Shown here: in pieces, positions 1-11,097 of the stretch | Layout of the letters: every line of letters starts with the position of its first letter | How positions within the stretch are numbered: the stretch's first letter is position 1 | Origin: Phaeoceros laevis | Taxonomy: Eukaryota > Anthocerotophyta > Anthocerotopsida > Notothyladales | Length of the DNA: 28,205 bases | Direction: 5' to 3' | NCBI GenBank assembly: GCA_049999765.1 | Contig: JBNGIQ010003783.1 | Span: forward strand, 1-28,205 | Translations under genes and position numbers: made by a program | The notes under the pieces: model-generated | Databases searched by the model: none | The model's input: the letters and a program-made list of their open reading frames with translations, nothing else | Told to the model about the DNA's origin: nothing

Positions 1-1163
1 CGCCTGCTCCCTCCTTGGCTCCCTCTTCCCTCCCTCCTATCTCCTCGTATCCTTGCTTCGCCTGAGGAAGCAATTGCCTCCCACTCTTCTCTCTACCCTG
101 TCCCTCACACTCTTTCAATATATTCAGATGGCTCCCTCCTCGACAACAAAGCAGGTGGTGCTGCGGTCTACTACTTCCAAGAGCAACTAGTCAACCAATT
201 CTCTTTTGGCCTTGGCCACTTTGGTGGCATCTATGACGCAGAACTCCTCGCTATTATCAAGGTTCTGCTTTCTTTACTCTCTATCCTCCTCACCCTTTCT
301 CATGTTCGCTCGATAACCATCTTCTCTCATAACCACGCTGCCATTTCCTCTCTTCTCGATGTCTCAGCTCGCTCTGGTCAAAGCTCCTCCATGGCCGCTC
401 TTGCTGCTGTTCAATGCCTTCTCCATTCCCACCCTCACATCTCTCTGCTTCTCCACTGGATCCCGGGCCACCGCAAGATTGTTGGAAACGAAGTTGCTGA
501 TTCGCTAGCTAAAGCAGCTACCCTTCTCCCTGTGGCTGAAGTAGATCAGGTTTTGACCAAATCACGGGCATTTCAAATCATCAACTCCTCCATGCTCTCT
601 AGATGGCATCATATGTGGACGTCTTCTTCTAAGGCATCTGCCTTGAAACAGGTGGTGGGGATTGGTCCATCACCGTCCGTGGTTAAGCGCCTGGTTGTTC
701 ATGAGAGACGCATCTCCTCCTTCCTCACCCAACTTCGGACTGGCCACATGGCCATTGGGACTTACTTCTGTCGCTTCAACATTCCAGGCTCGCCATTCTG
801 TCGCAAATGCGGGGCTGCGGAGGAGACTCGGACTCACATCCTCGGCAAATGCCTCGCCACTCGCTCAGTGTGGTTGCGAATTTTCAAGGGGTCCTTCCTT
901 TGCCTTCATCAATTACTCAACAACCCAACACTTCAACAACAATTGGTCTCTTATTTTCTCTGCATTGGTGATTATCTTTAGAAAACTTTCCTTTTTAGCT
1001 TGCTCATAATTCACTTCCTCTAGGGGGTGTCATCATAGTTAAGTCATCTTTTTAGTTGTAGCTTAGGCTTACACTCTTTGGTGTTCTCTATTCTCGTGTT
1101 TGGCGTCATAGCCTCATGGCTGCATACGCCTAATGAACAAACAAACAACAAACATACTAGGCA
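1..1163 (+). mobile_element. 3' end of a LINE-type non-LTR retrotransposon (RNase H and C-terminal region)
   Basis: One reading frame is open from the window edge to the stop at 979-981 and encodes an RNase H domain followed by a Cys/His-rich C-terminal segment. RNase H landmarks are SDGS (Asp codon 127-129), DAELLA (Glu at 241-243), HWIPGH near 454 and NEVADSLAKAA (Asp at 499-501). A zinc-binding-like FCRKCGAAEETRTHILGKC follows near 796-855. This order at the 3' end of an ORF2 is typical of plant LINEs. A non-coding tail of about 180 bases ends in an A-rich run of AACAAACAAACAACAAAC near 1136-1156. The third acidic residue of RNase H, normally Asp before Asn-Gln, is His here (codon 328-330), so this copy is probably inactive. 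The reverse transcriptase part lies off the window. A decayed relative lies at 26530-28020. Confidence 0.85.
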
Positions 1164-1332
1164 ATGTAGCGGCCGCCGCGCTTTTCTAGCAAAACCTCGG
1201 CTTCACGCCTGTTTTCAGCTGGAGGGTTCTCAACTCTCAACTTCTCACTACTGCCACCGGCACGCATTACGCATTAGACTGATCGTTGGCGTGACGGGGA
1301 CTCCCGCTATGGCGATGTTCTTAGCTCCCCGC

Positions 1333-2732
1333 ATGAACGTCGACACCGCCCACGGTGTTCGCGAACACGCCTCGTGGAGCCCCTATGACAACAATGGCGG
1401 GTGAGCATACCTGGAGTTCCTGTGTTGGCTTTTTTCCGAAGGCCCTTCTTGCTACGAGATTTCGAATGACCTAGATCAATTCTGTCTTTCTTCCCACTGG
1501 GTGCAGTACATGCGTTGCCATAGCCGGAGCAGACTACTGCGTCATTGCCGCGGACACAAGGATGGCCACTGGGTTCAGTATTTTGACCCGGAACTACTCC
1601 AAAGTCTACCAGATGTATGTATTTTCACTTCCAAAAGCTCAGCTAGGATATGCTCGTTGCGTGTCTTCATGCAAGGGTTTTCAGACTTCCGAATTGATTC
1701 AATTCTCCTTGCAAGCAGCACAGAGAAATGTGTCTTGGCGTCATCAGGTTTTCAAGCAGACGTGAAAGCTTTACAGAAGAATTTGGATGCCCGCCATCAG
1801 GTAAATCTGGAGCATGTACCATGGTTGGTGTAGATAGATCTGCAAGTCTTGCTGACAGGAAGAGGGATGAGAGGTTTAGCCCTAACAGCTGAGCGATTGG
1901 TTGGCAGATATACCAACACCAACATAACAAGCAAATGAGCTGCCCGGCAATGGCACAACTGCTGTCCAACACGCTCTATTACAAGCGATTCTTCCCGTAC
2001 TATGCCTTTAATGTTCTAGGCGGCCTAGACAGTGAAGGTACTTCGAGCTTGGTCTGGTTCTTCAAGTCACTTTGGAAACGAGAAGAACTTATTGTGTTCA
2101 ACGCTTCATTATGAACAGCATGTCATATTTTCTCCAGTACACCCGAGAGAGGTACTGGTTGTTGACCTGAAAATGTGGGCTGAGCAGGAAGAGGTTGTGT
2201 GTACTCGTATGATGCTGTTGGTTCATATGAACGAGTTGGTTACAGTTCCCAGGGTACAGGAATGCAACTTATCATGCCTGTCCTCGACAACCAACTGAAA
2301 TCAGCTAGCCCACTGTTGCTGCCTTCCAGGGTATGTTCAACTGTTGGGTTTCATACTGTCTTTTCTGTCTGCAATTTGATGTGGTGTTTGCGTGGAATGA
2401 GGTGCAGGTGAGTTGTATTCAGCAAGTGATACCTTAGTCTGCCCTTTCTGATGTAATCAAATTGAGCTCTTATCAGGAGTCGGCCACTCCCCTTACGGAG
2501 TCTGAAGCTGTAGATCTTGTGAAGGATACCTTCGCTTCTGCTGCAGAGCGAGATATCTACACTGTATGTTCCACCTTTGAGATGGATACCATGCAGATCT
2601 TGTACAGCTGTCCTTCCAGATTTCCTGCTAATCTTGGATCTGCTTGCTCTTTCTCAGGGGGACGGGGTTGAGATCATAGTTATCAATGCCAAGGGGATTC
2701 GGAAGGAGTTTATGCCTTTGAAACAGGATTGA
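1333..2732 (+). CDS. PBF1: 20S proteasome subunit beta-6 (plant PBF type, PSMB1 family)
   Basis: This is a structural, non-proteolytic beta subunit of the 20S proteasome core in nucleus and cytosol. Exons: 1333-1400, 1507-1614, 1719-1800, 1908-2037, 2194-2330, 2477-2563, 2658-2732. All introns are GT-AG, the phases close, and the product is 228 residues, close to the roughly 223 usual in plants. Recognisable blocks in order are [147 protein letters not shown] and [13 protein letters not shown]. They are in the family order and uninterrupted. The start is taken at 1333 because it gives the family's short N-terminus; in-frame ATGs at 1309 and 1315 would add 8 or 6 residues. The LINE tail ends only about 150-170 bases upstream, so the promoter must be very short or lie in the element. 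Confidence 0.95.
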
Positions 2733-3544
2733 CAGGTGATTTTGTACAACATGGCTACTGTCTCAGAGATTAGGTTGATGATGCAATTTGATGCAATTTG
2801 ATACTACGGGGGAGCTGGATTCAATCTGCTACATCTTGTCGAGTTGTTCTTGCTCTATGGCTAGAACCAAGTGTGGATGGTGATATTGGGACAGCTGAGA
2901 GACAGGCTAGTGGCCTCATCATTTGTAGTGGAGCTTCGGAGGTTTGCAGTTGTAATTTTTGTCGAATCTAACGACGATTCTGAAGGCTTGTCAGTTGAAT
3001 GAGGAGAACATTCCTTTTTAGACCGAAGACTCTGTCATGTACATATCTCCCTGTAGGAACGATTCACATATCAAGGAGATTACGAGCACATCAAGCACTT
3101 CCAATCGGCCCACTTTGACTCTGTTTTCTTGAACAGCTCTTTTCGGATGAATCGGATCTCACAATGTGGGATGGCCGTGCAATGGTGAATACGAGACATA
3201 GGCTAGAACGTTTGCCAACCAGCCCTCTTGTTACGGCTGGTTTTCCGTTCTTCTTAGACAAGGCGTCAGCAGCGCACTCAATCCACGTCATTCGTTACGT
3301 TTAGAACCCTCACCTTGTCCAGCAGCTAGCTAGGACAACACTCATCAGAAAGCGTGCGCATTGCGCTGATAATTATGTCGGGACGCGCCTGGGCATTGTC
3401 TGCAGCTGCCACGCTATCGCTGGCGGGAACCGAAGTTGTTCCTTGCTCGCAACTAAGAAGTGGTTTCTGGCCTGCGGGTGAGACTCGTGAGGGCTAGTAG
3501 GTGGTGGAAATTGATGCCCAGAGTAGGGGCTAGTGGTCAAGTGG
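2733..3544. other. Intergenic region between the proteasome gene and the LSF1-like gene
   Basis: This stretch holds the 3' untranslated region of the proteasome gene and the promoter/leader of the next gene. A short direct repeat (gatgcaatttgatgcaatttgat) is visible near 2777-2800. I see no convincing exon on either strand. The short open frames here lack recognisable protein features. Confidence 0.6.
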
Positions 3545-6500
3545 ATGCTAACTCGCCTCCAGAATATGGCGACAGTGTCGGCAGCCGGCTCTAGTCCCAC
3601 TATGGTGCAGTTAGCAGCAGGAAGGGTTCCTGCAAGGGACTTGGTGCATCCAGGTGCCTTGCTTGATCATGGACTATCTTCCCCACGGAATATGCAATTT
3701 TCAGTTCCTGTTGATGCACTAGAAGCAGGATTCGGAAGGGTAAAATATTTGGGAACAAACGCAGGTCCGAGAGATTCCCTGAGTTCTACTGTCCCTGTCC
3801 ACGGTATTTCACGGAATGAGAATTTGAATTGTTCCGAAAGGTATTTGCTTGGCTCCAGTGGACGGTTATGCCCATTGGCAAGCCATGCAGGTGCCGATGG
3901 CTCACTCAGGGGTGCTCAGTTCCATGCTGCCAGGGATAGGTGTTGGCACCCTTCAATTGGGCGCCAGAGCAAACGAAGAAATCAAAAGACAGGCTGCCAG
4001 AATCAGGAAGTCTTGTCGCTTGATGAAAGCTGCATATGGGGCAGAAAACTTCCAGTTTCCATTTCGTCGTCAGAGGAGGCATTTTCAGGAGGCTCTGAGA
4101 GGAGAAGGCGAGTCGGTAGTGCCCAGGTGAAAGCAGGTTATCAGGAAAGGAGAACAGGCTTTGGAATGCTGTCCCACATTATGAATCTGGATGAGTACAT
4201 GGTAACTTTGGAGAAACCGATTGGCATTCGGTTCGCTCAGACCCTAGCAGGCCAGGTTTTTGTGGAAGCCCTTGCAAGCAAGGTGCACGTCTCCTCTTCC
4301 TCTGCACCTACAGTACAATCACATCTATATAACACCTGTTCTTGAAATAAACCTCTGAAGTCCGGTAACGAGGAAACGGATGCTAAACATGTAACAGGTT
4401 TTTACGCATTTTGCAGGGCAATGCAGCAAACTCACGGATGATAATGGTCGGCGATATTTTGAAAAAGACTAGTGCTGTATTTGGAGATGCCATGTGGGAT
4501 GTCTCTGACTTTGCCAGGACCATGTAAGCTTCCAGTTGCATTTTGTGCGTAATTAACATGTTTAGTCAAGTTATTTTCTCATTTTTGTTTCTCAGTTGTT
4601 AAAGTCGGACTGGTTTTTGACAGGCAAGCCATTAAGATGCGGAGTGGGCCGGTGAGTCTTGTGCTTGAAAGGTCACCTCCCCCCCTGGAACTCCAAGCCG
4701 TCATGAACAGCACCAAGGAAATTGTATTCAACTCTGGACGAGTGGCAGTTTCAACATGGAACCCTCAGAACATAGTGTCAGCTTATCAGCCTCGTTCAGA
4801 GGATTTTGGAGGAAATGCGGGGTTTGCAGTTTTCTCCTCCAGACTGTTAATGCCAAGAGCGTTGAAGACCCTCGCAACTGTTACAGGGGCAGGTGGTATC
4901 ATATCTGACGAGGAGTCTTACAAGAATGTTGAATCAAAGGGGTGGTTAGGGGGTGACAGTCAATTTGAAATCATTGCCTCATTTAGTGATGAAGAAGAGT
5001 CCGAGGAAGAGCCCGAGTGGACTCATGGCGACTTCTCACTAGAAGAGTACAATAAAGCGCTGGCACGAGCTCGGTACGATTTAACCTACAACCATAGGGA
5101 AGGCATGAACTATAGCAAGGTGGGCACTGCTGCCAAATCTGCCAATGATGTGGAAGAGTGATGTAGTATGTAGTAAGGTCCTCGAGAGAGGATGCCTGAA
5201 TAGGAATGCGCTCAGTGGCTTAAAATAAAAGTACTCCTCCCAGCGAGGTATCTGCTTAGTAACACTTCTTATGGTCAGTGCAGGTAACGGAACAGATCTT
5301 TGTTGGCTCGTGCATTCAGTCTGAAGCTGATCTACGTCATCTTGGACAGACATTGGTAAGTGTGTCTGTAGTCAAGATTTTGTACCTGAAAACATTTACT
5401 GAGACCTATCTGTGTTATGGATCACTTCGGATGCTGGATCACCATTTGATACTCGAGATGTGGCACATGTTGTGTAGGGTATAACAGCTATTCTCAATCT
5501 GCAGCGGGAAACCTCTTTTGTGAATTGGTCAGTCGACGGGGAGGCTATTAAGACAACTGCAGAAGATGAGGGTCTAGTCTATGTTCAGTTCCCAATAAGG
5601 CAAGTCCTCGTTGTTTGGTTTCTCAGTGCCTGTGTGTATGAGTGCAACTGTTGGCATGTGGAGAAATGAATTCTGTTGGTCCTGGCCCTTTCAAACGTAG
5701 CAGGGATGTGGACTCATTCGATTTAAGGCGTAAGCTACCATTGGCAGTTGGAATCTTATATCGGCTCCTCAGAAGAGGGCACAAAGTTTATGTGACCTGT
5801 ACAACTGGACTCGACCACTCTCCTGCCTGTGTCATCTCCTACCTGCATTGGATCCAGGATGTGGCGCTAGAGGATGCTGTGGAATTTGTGAATAATGTCC
5901 GACCGTGCGGTGTTGACTTGTAGGTGGCCTCATTTCGAGCATGATTTTTCGGTATTCCCTGGACCTCCACTGTATCTTGCAACTGGTATCTTGTATTTTA
6001 ACATGGAGGCTAAACTGCAGGCCAGCTCTTGTATGGGCAACGTGGGACATTATTGCTATGGTTGAGAAAGAAAACCATAATGGTCCTCCAACGCATTCTG
6101 TCCAGTTTGTGTGGAATCATGGTTGTAAGGAGGTGAGTATTGTTTTGTTGACTGGTGTGCAGCGCTGCTCATGCAGCCTGAGTGAAGAAATTCGTCAGTT
6201 ATCGTCAAATCACCAGGGCGGTAGCCTTGCAGCGTAATGTTTTTGTGAAGTTCACATGAGTTGTGACTCTTGGGCTTGTCCAGGGCGAGGAGGTATTATT
6301 GGTTGGAGATTTCCTGGGTGGGTGGAATGAGCCGACCAAGGCAGTTCATGCAAGTGGACCGAAGTATACTGTGGATCTGCGTCTTCCTCAGGGCAAGTAA
6401 GTACAGGGGTGAAACACACTGGTTTATGAACATATGTGGTGTCATGTACAGAGCCTTTTTCCTCGGAGGAGGTGGTTTTCTCTTATGAGATGACTTTGTC

Positions 6501-6971
6501 TTCAGGTACTTGTACAAATTTATTGTTGGGGGGCAGTGGAGGCATTCCAACAATCTGCCAACAGAATCGGATAGATGGGGTAATGTGAATAATGTTATCA
6601 AGATTGGGGGGGAGGCTGTAACTAGGTTTGAAACGCCAACTCGTGGAGGTGTAAAGGTACGTTTTCCGACTTTGTTCATTTTTTATCCGACGGCCACTCC
6701 GCCAGTTTGGGTTTTCAGCTGAAATAGGCAATGGACGCGTCCAAGAGATCCTGTCCGTTTCCAAACTTTGTAGTGAAAACAGACAGCATCCATTCGTGGT
6801 GTTTAGGAACTTGAAATCATGGCTGATGGGGTTGAACATTTTGGGTTGCAGGAACTAACGAGCATTAAAGTAATCCAGAGACCACTGACAGAGGACGAAC
6901 GTTTCATGCTTGCATTTGGAGCTCGACGTATGGCACTTGCTGTGGATCCAGTCACATTTCTCGCTAAGTGA
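3545..6971 (+). CDS. LSF1: LSF1-like (LIKE SEX FOUR 1) protein: PDZ-like, phosphatase-like and CBM48 domains
   Basis: In plants LSF1 is a chloroplast protein on starch granules that supports night-time starch breakdown. Exons: 3545-4282, 4417-4523, 4624-5119, 5284-5355, 5478-5599, 5704-5919, 6021-6132, 6284-6396, 6506-6656, 6852-6971; phases close to 748 residues. A PDZ-like domain begins at MNLDEYMVTLEKPIGIRF and includes MIMVGDILKK. An acidic linker reaches DFSLEEYNKA. The phosphatase fold runs from EQIFVGSCIQSEADL through PIRDVDSFDLRRKLP, and CBM48 from THSVQFVWN through LVGDFLGGWNEP to DRWGNVNNVIKIGG. The C-terminus resembles LSF1. The catalytic loop reads CTTGLDH, with His (5816-5818) replacing the CX5R Arg. 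The intron at 5600-5703 uses a GC donor. The first roughly 200 residues, presumed to include a transit peptide, are unconserved and longer than in known LSF1 (about 590 residues in Arabidopsis), so the start (3545, or 3566) and exon 1 are the weak part. Confidence 0.9.
5600..5703 (+). other. GC-AG intron in the LSF1-like gene
   Basis: The donor reads AG|GCAAGTCC and the acceptor GTAGCAG|GG. Only this pair keeps the conserved block PIRDVDSFDL in frame (split Arg codon AG|G). The nearby GT five bases downstream would break the frame or the conserved block. Confidence 0.8.
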
Positions 6972-7688
6972 CATGTTTGAGCTTACTTAATAATAATGTC
7001 ATTGTAAATTATGGAGTTATTCGATTATCTATATATTGTGTAATGTTAGTTCCACCATCAGAGAAGGAAATTGGAACACTGAGTGTTTTCTGGTGTATCA
7101 GATGCTATTCTATTTTACCTTTACAGTGGAGTAGCTGGAAGTTTTGAAGGCTCTGACACACTGGTATCTATTTAGACTCATGTTGTTGCAACTAAAAAGA
7201 TCCTGAGCGGATTGATAAGATGAAGGGCCACCTTTGTAAGAACTGCCTTTGCACGTTACAATCTATCAGTCCTGAATTTTGCCGTCTGCGGCCTCTGGAG
7301 TTGAAGCTGCTGTCTAGGACTCGAGGCTGTAAGTTACTCCTGGCTCACCCGAAAGACGGTGTCCGACAAAAATGTCCAACCAGACTCCAGCTTACCAGAC
7401 ACCTTCGAGTTGGACGTTTCAAATTTTGGCAGGGCGGCAAAAACGAGGGGAGGGAATACTTTCATTGAAACGCCAGTTCGAGACGACACCGCGGGAAAAG
7501 TGCAACCGACGTAGGCGCCAAGTGTCGGGTTTCGTTGCCCTTACGGTAACGAAGTGCTGGTGAGGTCGTAGAGGAGGCGGCTCCCGCTCATCTCTGCGCT
7601 ACTGCTTTCTTGCTCGGAGGTTGCGGACAGAGCGGGCACTTGGGTCTTTTCGTGTGCAGGGATTTCGGTGTGGAGCTTACTCAGGGCC
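6972..7688. other. Intergenic region: LSF1-like 3' end and DEM/VID27 promoter
   Basis: AT-rich sequence follows the LSF1-like stop (for example near 6988-7050) and is probably 3' untranslated region. From about 7330 the sequence becomes GC-richer and leads into the ATG at 7689. No coding region is recognised on either strand. Confidence 0.5.
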
Positions 7689-9560
7689 ATGGGGACGTCG
7701 CACAGTAGGGAAGGACAGTTTGGGGATTCAGAAGAGGAAGAGGAAGAGGAAGAAGAAGGAGAGGAGGAGTCGGCCTCGGCCTCGGGATCCCAGGAGAGCT
7801 TCCACTCAGCTAAGGGCGGAGCCACAAGGGCAAGTCCTCAGTCGAAGACGGATTTACTCAATCTGAAGCTTCAGGGGCTGTCTTTGGGCAAAGAGGAGCC
7901 GGAGGCAATTGCAGGGCCGAAGGTGAAGCTGTACCACCATGTTGGGGCCAACAAGCCTGGGGCAGAGTGGGTGGTGGCGGATAAGCTTGTGAGCTGGAAA
8001 TTTGTAAGGGAAGGAGACGAGGACGATGATGACGATGAGGATGATCTGAGGTACAGGAGGGGCAAGAAGGAACATCGGAACTGGTTGCTGGTGGTAGGGA
8101 ACAAAGTGCGGGGACTGGTGCATGAAAACTTACGCATGCAGTTTTATGGGGAGAGGAATAGAGTGGATTTGGTTTACAATGGGGTGTGGGCGCTCAAGTT
8201 TCCCAACAAGGAGGAGTACCAGGATTTTGTAAGTGAGTTCCAGAACTGCTTGTTTGAAAACACTTACCTGGTCGAGGCCACAGATCAGAACAAGGTCAAG
8301 GTTTATGGGAAGGACTTTATTGGTTGGGTACGGCCAGATGCAGCGGATGAGACCATCTGGGAGGATGCGACGGAAACCTTCCAGACGTCCAGGGACAAGG
8401 AATTCACTAAGGAATTGACTGAGAGGCACCGGGAGCCTACCAGGGGAGATGGAGTGCGGAGCCTTACCATGGGTGTTGGGGAGCACAGCTTTATCATCAG
8501 TGACTCTGAAATAGGCGTCTACAGCAACCTGGAAACTGGCATCCGAGGCAACGATTCTTCCATCCGGCTGCAGCATGAAGATGCCTATTCTACACCTAAG
8601 AAGGGGATGCTCATCAGGGGAGAAAAAAACCTCCTGCTGTGGAGTCCTGCCAATGAGGGCAAGCTGCATGCCAGCGGTGTCAATCAGCTGGACCTTGTGA
8701 CCGGGCAGACGGTGGCCGAGTGGCGATTCGAGAAAGATGGTACCCCTATCCAGATGCGGGACATAACCAACAACAGCAAAGGAGCCCAGACGGATCCATC
8801 TGGATCGACTTTTTTGGGTTTGGATGACAATCGCTTGTGCAGGTGGGACATGAGGGATCGTCATGGTGTGGTGCAGGAGCTGGCAAGTCCAGTCTTAAGT
8901 TGGGCTGAAGGTCATCAATTTTCCAGGGGAACCAATTTCCAGTGTTTTGCATCCACGGGAACTGGAGCGGTCGCTGTGGGCTCCAGGGATGGGAAGGTGC
9001 GGTTGTATGGAACTACTTCGATGAGGCAGGCAAAAACAGCATTCCCGGGGCTTGGAAAACCAATCACCTATATCGATGTCACGTATGATGGCAAGTGGAT
9101 ACTGGCAACAACAGATACGTACATGATATTGATTAGCACGATCTTCATTGACAAAGATGGCAGACACAAGACTGGATTTGAAGCCCGAATGGGCAATAGG
9201 ATTGCCGCCCCGAGGCTGCTGAAACTCAACGCTTACGACGCTTTCCTGTCAGAGGACTTCAAATTCCATGGTGGTCAGTTCTCCTTCGTGACTGAGAGTG
9301 GAAAGGAAGAGCATAATCTGGTTGTCAGCGCCGGAAAGTTCACTCTTATCTGGGAGTTCAAGCGAGTTAAGCAAGATCACGAGTGCTACGCAGGCACTAC
9401 TGGCCTCAAGACTTGCTACTGTTACAGAGTAGTTCCCAAGGAAGAATCCGTCGTGGAAAGCAAGTTCATGCATGAGTCTCACAACAGCGGCTCTTTCAGC
9501 TCTCCTGGTGCTCCTCTTGTGGTGGCCACGCCCAAGAACGTGAGTTCTTTCAATTTTTAG
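7689..9560 (+). CDS. DEM/CYPRO4 family protein with VID27 C-terminal domain
   Basis: A single-exon gene of 623 residues. The first ATG at 7689 gives MGTSHSREG, a typical N-myristoylation start found in plant DEM (Defective Embryo and Meristems)/CYPRO4 proteins; the open frame extends 7 codons upstream without an ATG. An acidic run (about residues 17-30), a Ser-rich patch and a second acidic tract (GDEDDDDDEDD) precede a PH-like region with WLLVVGNKVRGLVHENLRM and YNGVWALKFPNKEEYQDF. The VID27 beta-propeller-like half contains NLLLWSPANEGKLHA, MRDITNNSKGAQTDPSGSTF, FLGLDDNRLCRWDMRDRHG and VAVGSRDGKVRLYG. In yeast Vid27 is linked to vacuolar import and degradation; tomato DEM is needed for meristem and embryo development. 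The length fits the family and I see no defect. Confidence 0.93.
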   Translation: MGTSHSREGQFGDSEEEEEEEEEGEEESASASGSQESFHSAKGGATRASPQSKTDLLNLKLQGLSLGKEEPEAIAGPKVKLYHHVGANKPGAEWVVADKLVSWKFVREGDEDDDDDEDDLRYRRGKKEHRNWLLVVGNKVRGLVHENLRMQFYGERNRVDLVYNGVWALKFPNKEEYQDFVSEFQNCLFENTYLVEATDQNKVKVYGKDFIGWVRPDAADETIWEDATETFQTSRDKEFTKELTERHREPTRGDGVRSLTMGVGEHSFIISDSEIGVYSNLETGIRGNDSSIRLQHEDAYSTPKKGMLIRGEKNLLLWSPANEGKLHASGVNQLDLVTGQTVAEWRFEKDGTPIQMRDITNNSKGAQTDPSGSTFLGLDDNRLCRWDMRDRHGVVQELASPVLSWAEGHQFSRGTNFQCFASTGTGAVAVGSRDGKVRLYGTTSMRQAKTAFPGLGKPITYIDVTYDGKWILATTDTYMILISTIFIDKDGRHKTGFEARMGNRIAAPRLLKLNAYDAFLSEDFKFHGGQFSFVTESGKEEHNLVVSAGKFTLIWEFKRVKQDHECYAGTTGLKTCYCYRVVPKEESVVESKFMHESHNSGSFSSPGAPLVVATPKNVSSFNF

Positions 9561-10569
9561 ATGTAGCATCCAATCTGTACTTTCGTATCTCATTTGACAC
9601 ATCCTCGGTCACATTAGGTTGTCGTCCAAATGTAAGGTAGCTGTTGTTTAGCCCCTGTGTCATGATATTGTACACTGCCACGATTGTTTAATTGGAAAGC
9701 CGCTGTTTTAGGTGATTTTCATATTTGTCTTGGCGAAGTGCCTTAAGGCGCATGACCATTTTGGCAGTGTACCTGCCTGCCGTCCACATCGTTAGAACTT
9801 GGAATTTATGTTGGGTAGCGTCCACTGTCCCGCGATCTCGCCCGAAAACCTTGGAAAACATCAGAAAACCTTAGAGTCCCTGGATGCAGTTAAGGACCCT
9901 GGAAGCCCACCAGCCTAGTGCACCGGGGCTTCATATACTTCCCCATTCTAACGCGTATAGAAGTTGCTGACTCTGACGCGAATGGTACCGAGTCTAACGC
10001 GTAGGGTTCCTAATAGGTAGATATGCAATTTTTAAATAGGACTACTCTAAGACTGGCCGTAATTAGTAAGAAGTACTGAGTGGCCATTATTAGGACATGA
10101 TGACAAGCAACTTCATATGAAGCCAGGCTATTGTTTGCGGACACGTGCCCGGCTTCACAGTATCTCCACAGAAGGGTGTGGCGTGTATAGGACGTTGGAG
10201 ACGGTCGAAGCATCGTGGGTCCTTCCTGTAGTTCCAGCCTGGAATGCTCCGTAAGAAAGCGCAGCTACAGAAGCCGGGAAGCTGGATGAGCAAAGTTGGC
10301 AGCTGCTATACCTGGCGGTACTTGCAGCGGTAGTGGCTATTCATGTATGACCGGGAACCTCGCGGTAGCATTGCCTGAAGTGGAGGGTTGCGACGTGCAC
10401 CTTACTGGCTTGCACATTGGTGAGCCGCTTCCAAGGATCCTTCAAGCTGATCTCATGGATGGAGAGTTTCAGCTCATCTAGTGTCCTGTGTCCTAGTCCT
10501 GTGCTGACAAATATGATCTCATGTTGTTGCAGATTGAGAACCCTGCGTTTAACTAGGACAAGCTTGAAA
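9561..10569. other. Intergenic region with short direct repeats
   Basis: No gene is recognised. The variant motif TCTAACGCGTA appears twice (near 9947 and 9992) with a related CTCTGACGCGAA between them (near 9970), and the motif GAAAACCTT occurs twice near 9844-9873. An open frame beginning at 10417 starts with TTG and simply runs into the DUF538 gene. The rest is presumably the DEM/VID27 3' region and the DUF538 promoter. Confidence 0.5.
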
Positions 10570-11097
10570 ATGAGTTCAGCTAGGAGCGTTCTCCCAGCTC
10601 CCTGGTTTGCTCTACGTTCCTTGAAAGGAGCTCTACTGCTGGTAATAGCGGTCGTGACTTTTCAAGCGAGCCTTGCATTCGCTCAGCTCAGGCAGCTGAC
10701 AGCTTACGAGCACTTGGAACGAAATGGTTTTCCTCCCGGTATCTTGCCGCACAGCGTGCAGAGCTATGACCTGCAGGAGAACGGCAAGTTCGCTGTCTAT
10801 CTGGAGGGGAAGTGCTCTTTTACAATCTCAGACGGAAAGATACCTGTGTACTATGCAAGCAAGCTATCCGGGGTGATGCACAAGGGAAGCATGAAGAATC
10901 TGGCTGGAGTTCAAGCAAAGGCATTCAAGGTGTGGTGGTCGATCACTGGTATTGAAGTCAGCAATGATACCCTAGTACTGAGGAGCGGATTCACTTCGAA
11001 GACCTTCCCAATTGCAAACTTTGAGGAGGTTCCTGTTTGTAAGGGCAGTCCATTGGTGCCTGTGCTCAGTTCTGCAGAGACTGTGTCAACCACCTAG
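10570..11097 (+). CDS. Secreted DUF538 family protein
   Basis: A single-exon gene of 175 residues. The ATG at 10570 is chosen because it opens a good signal peptide: basic residues, a hydrophobic core (about 21-37, GALLLVIAVVTFQASLAFA) and a likely cleavage after AFA. The upstream part of the open frame has no other suitable start. The mature protein matches the plant DUF538 family: AYEHLERNGFPPGILPHSV, then YDLQENGKFAVYLEGKC, YYASKLSGVMHKGSMKNL, GVQAKAFKVWWSITGI and a C-terminal FEEVPVC. DUF538 proteins have a lipid-binding-type beta barrel and unclear function; the Arabidopsis SVB gene (trichome branching) belongs here. It is intact and of usual length. The ligand cannot be deduced from the sequence. 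Confidence 0.9.
   Translation: MSSARSVLPAPWFALRSLKGALLLVIAVVTFQASLAFAQLRQLTAYEHLERNGFPPGILPHSVQSYDLQENGKFAVYLEGKCSFTISDGKIPVYYASKLSGVMHKGSMKNLAGVQAKAFKVWWSITGIEVSNDTLVLRSGFTSKTFPIANFEEVPVCKGSPLVPVLSSAETVSTT

Noticed and set aside
8130-8864. Minus-strand open frame of 244 codons
   Set aside because: It lies fully antisense to the conserved DEM/VID27 gene.
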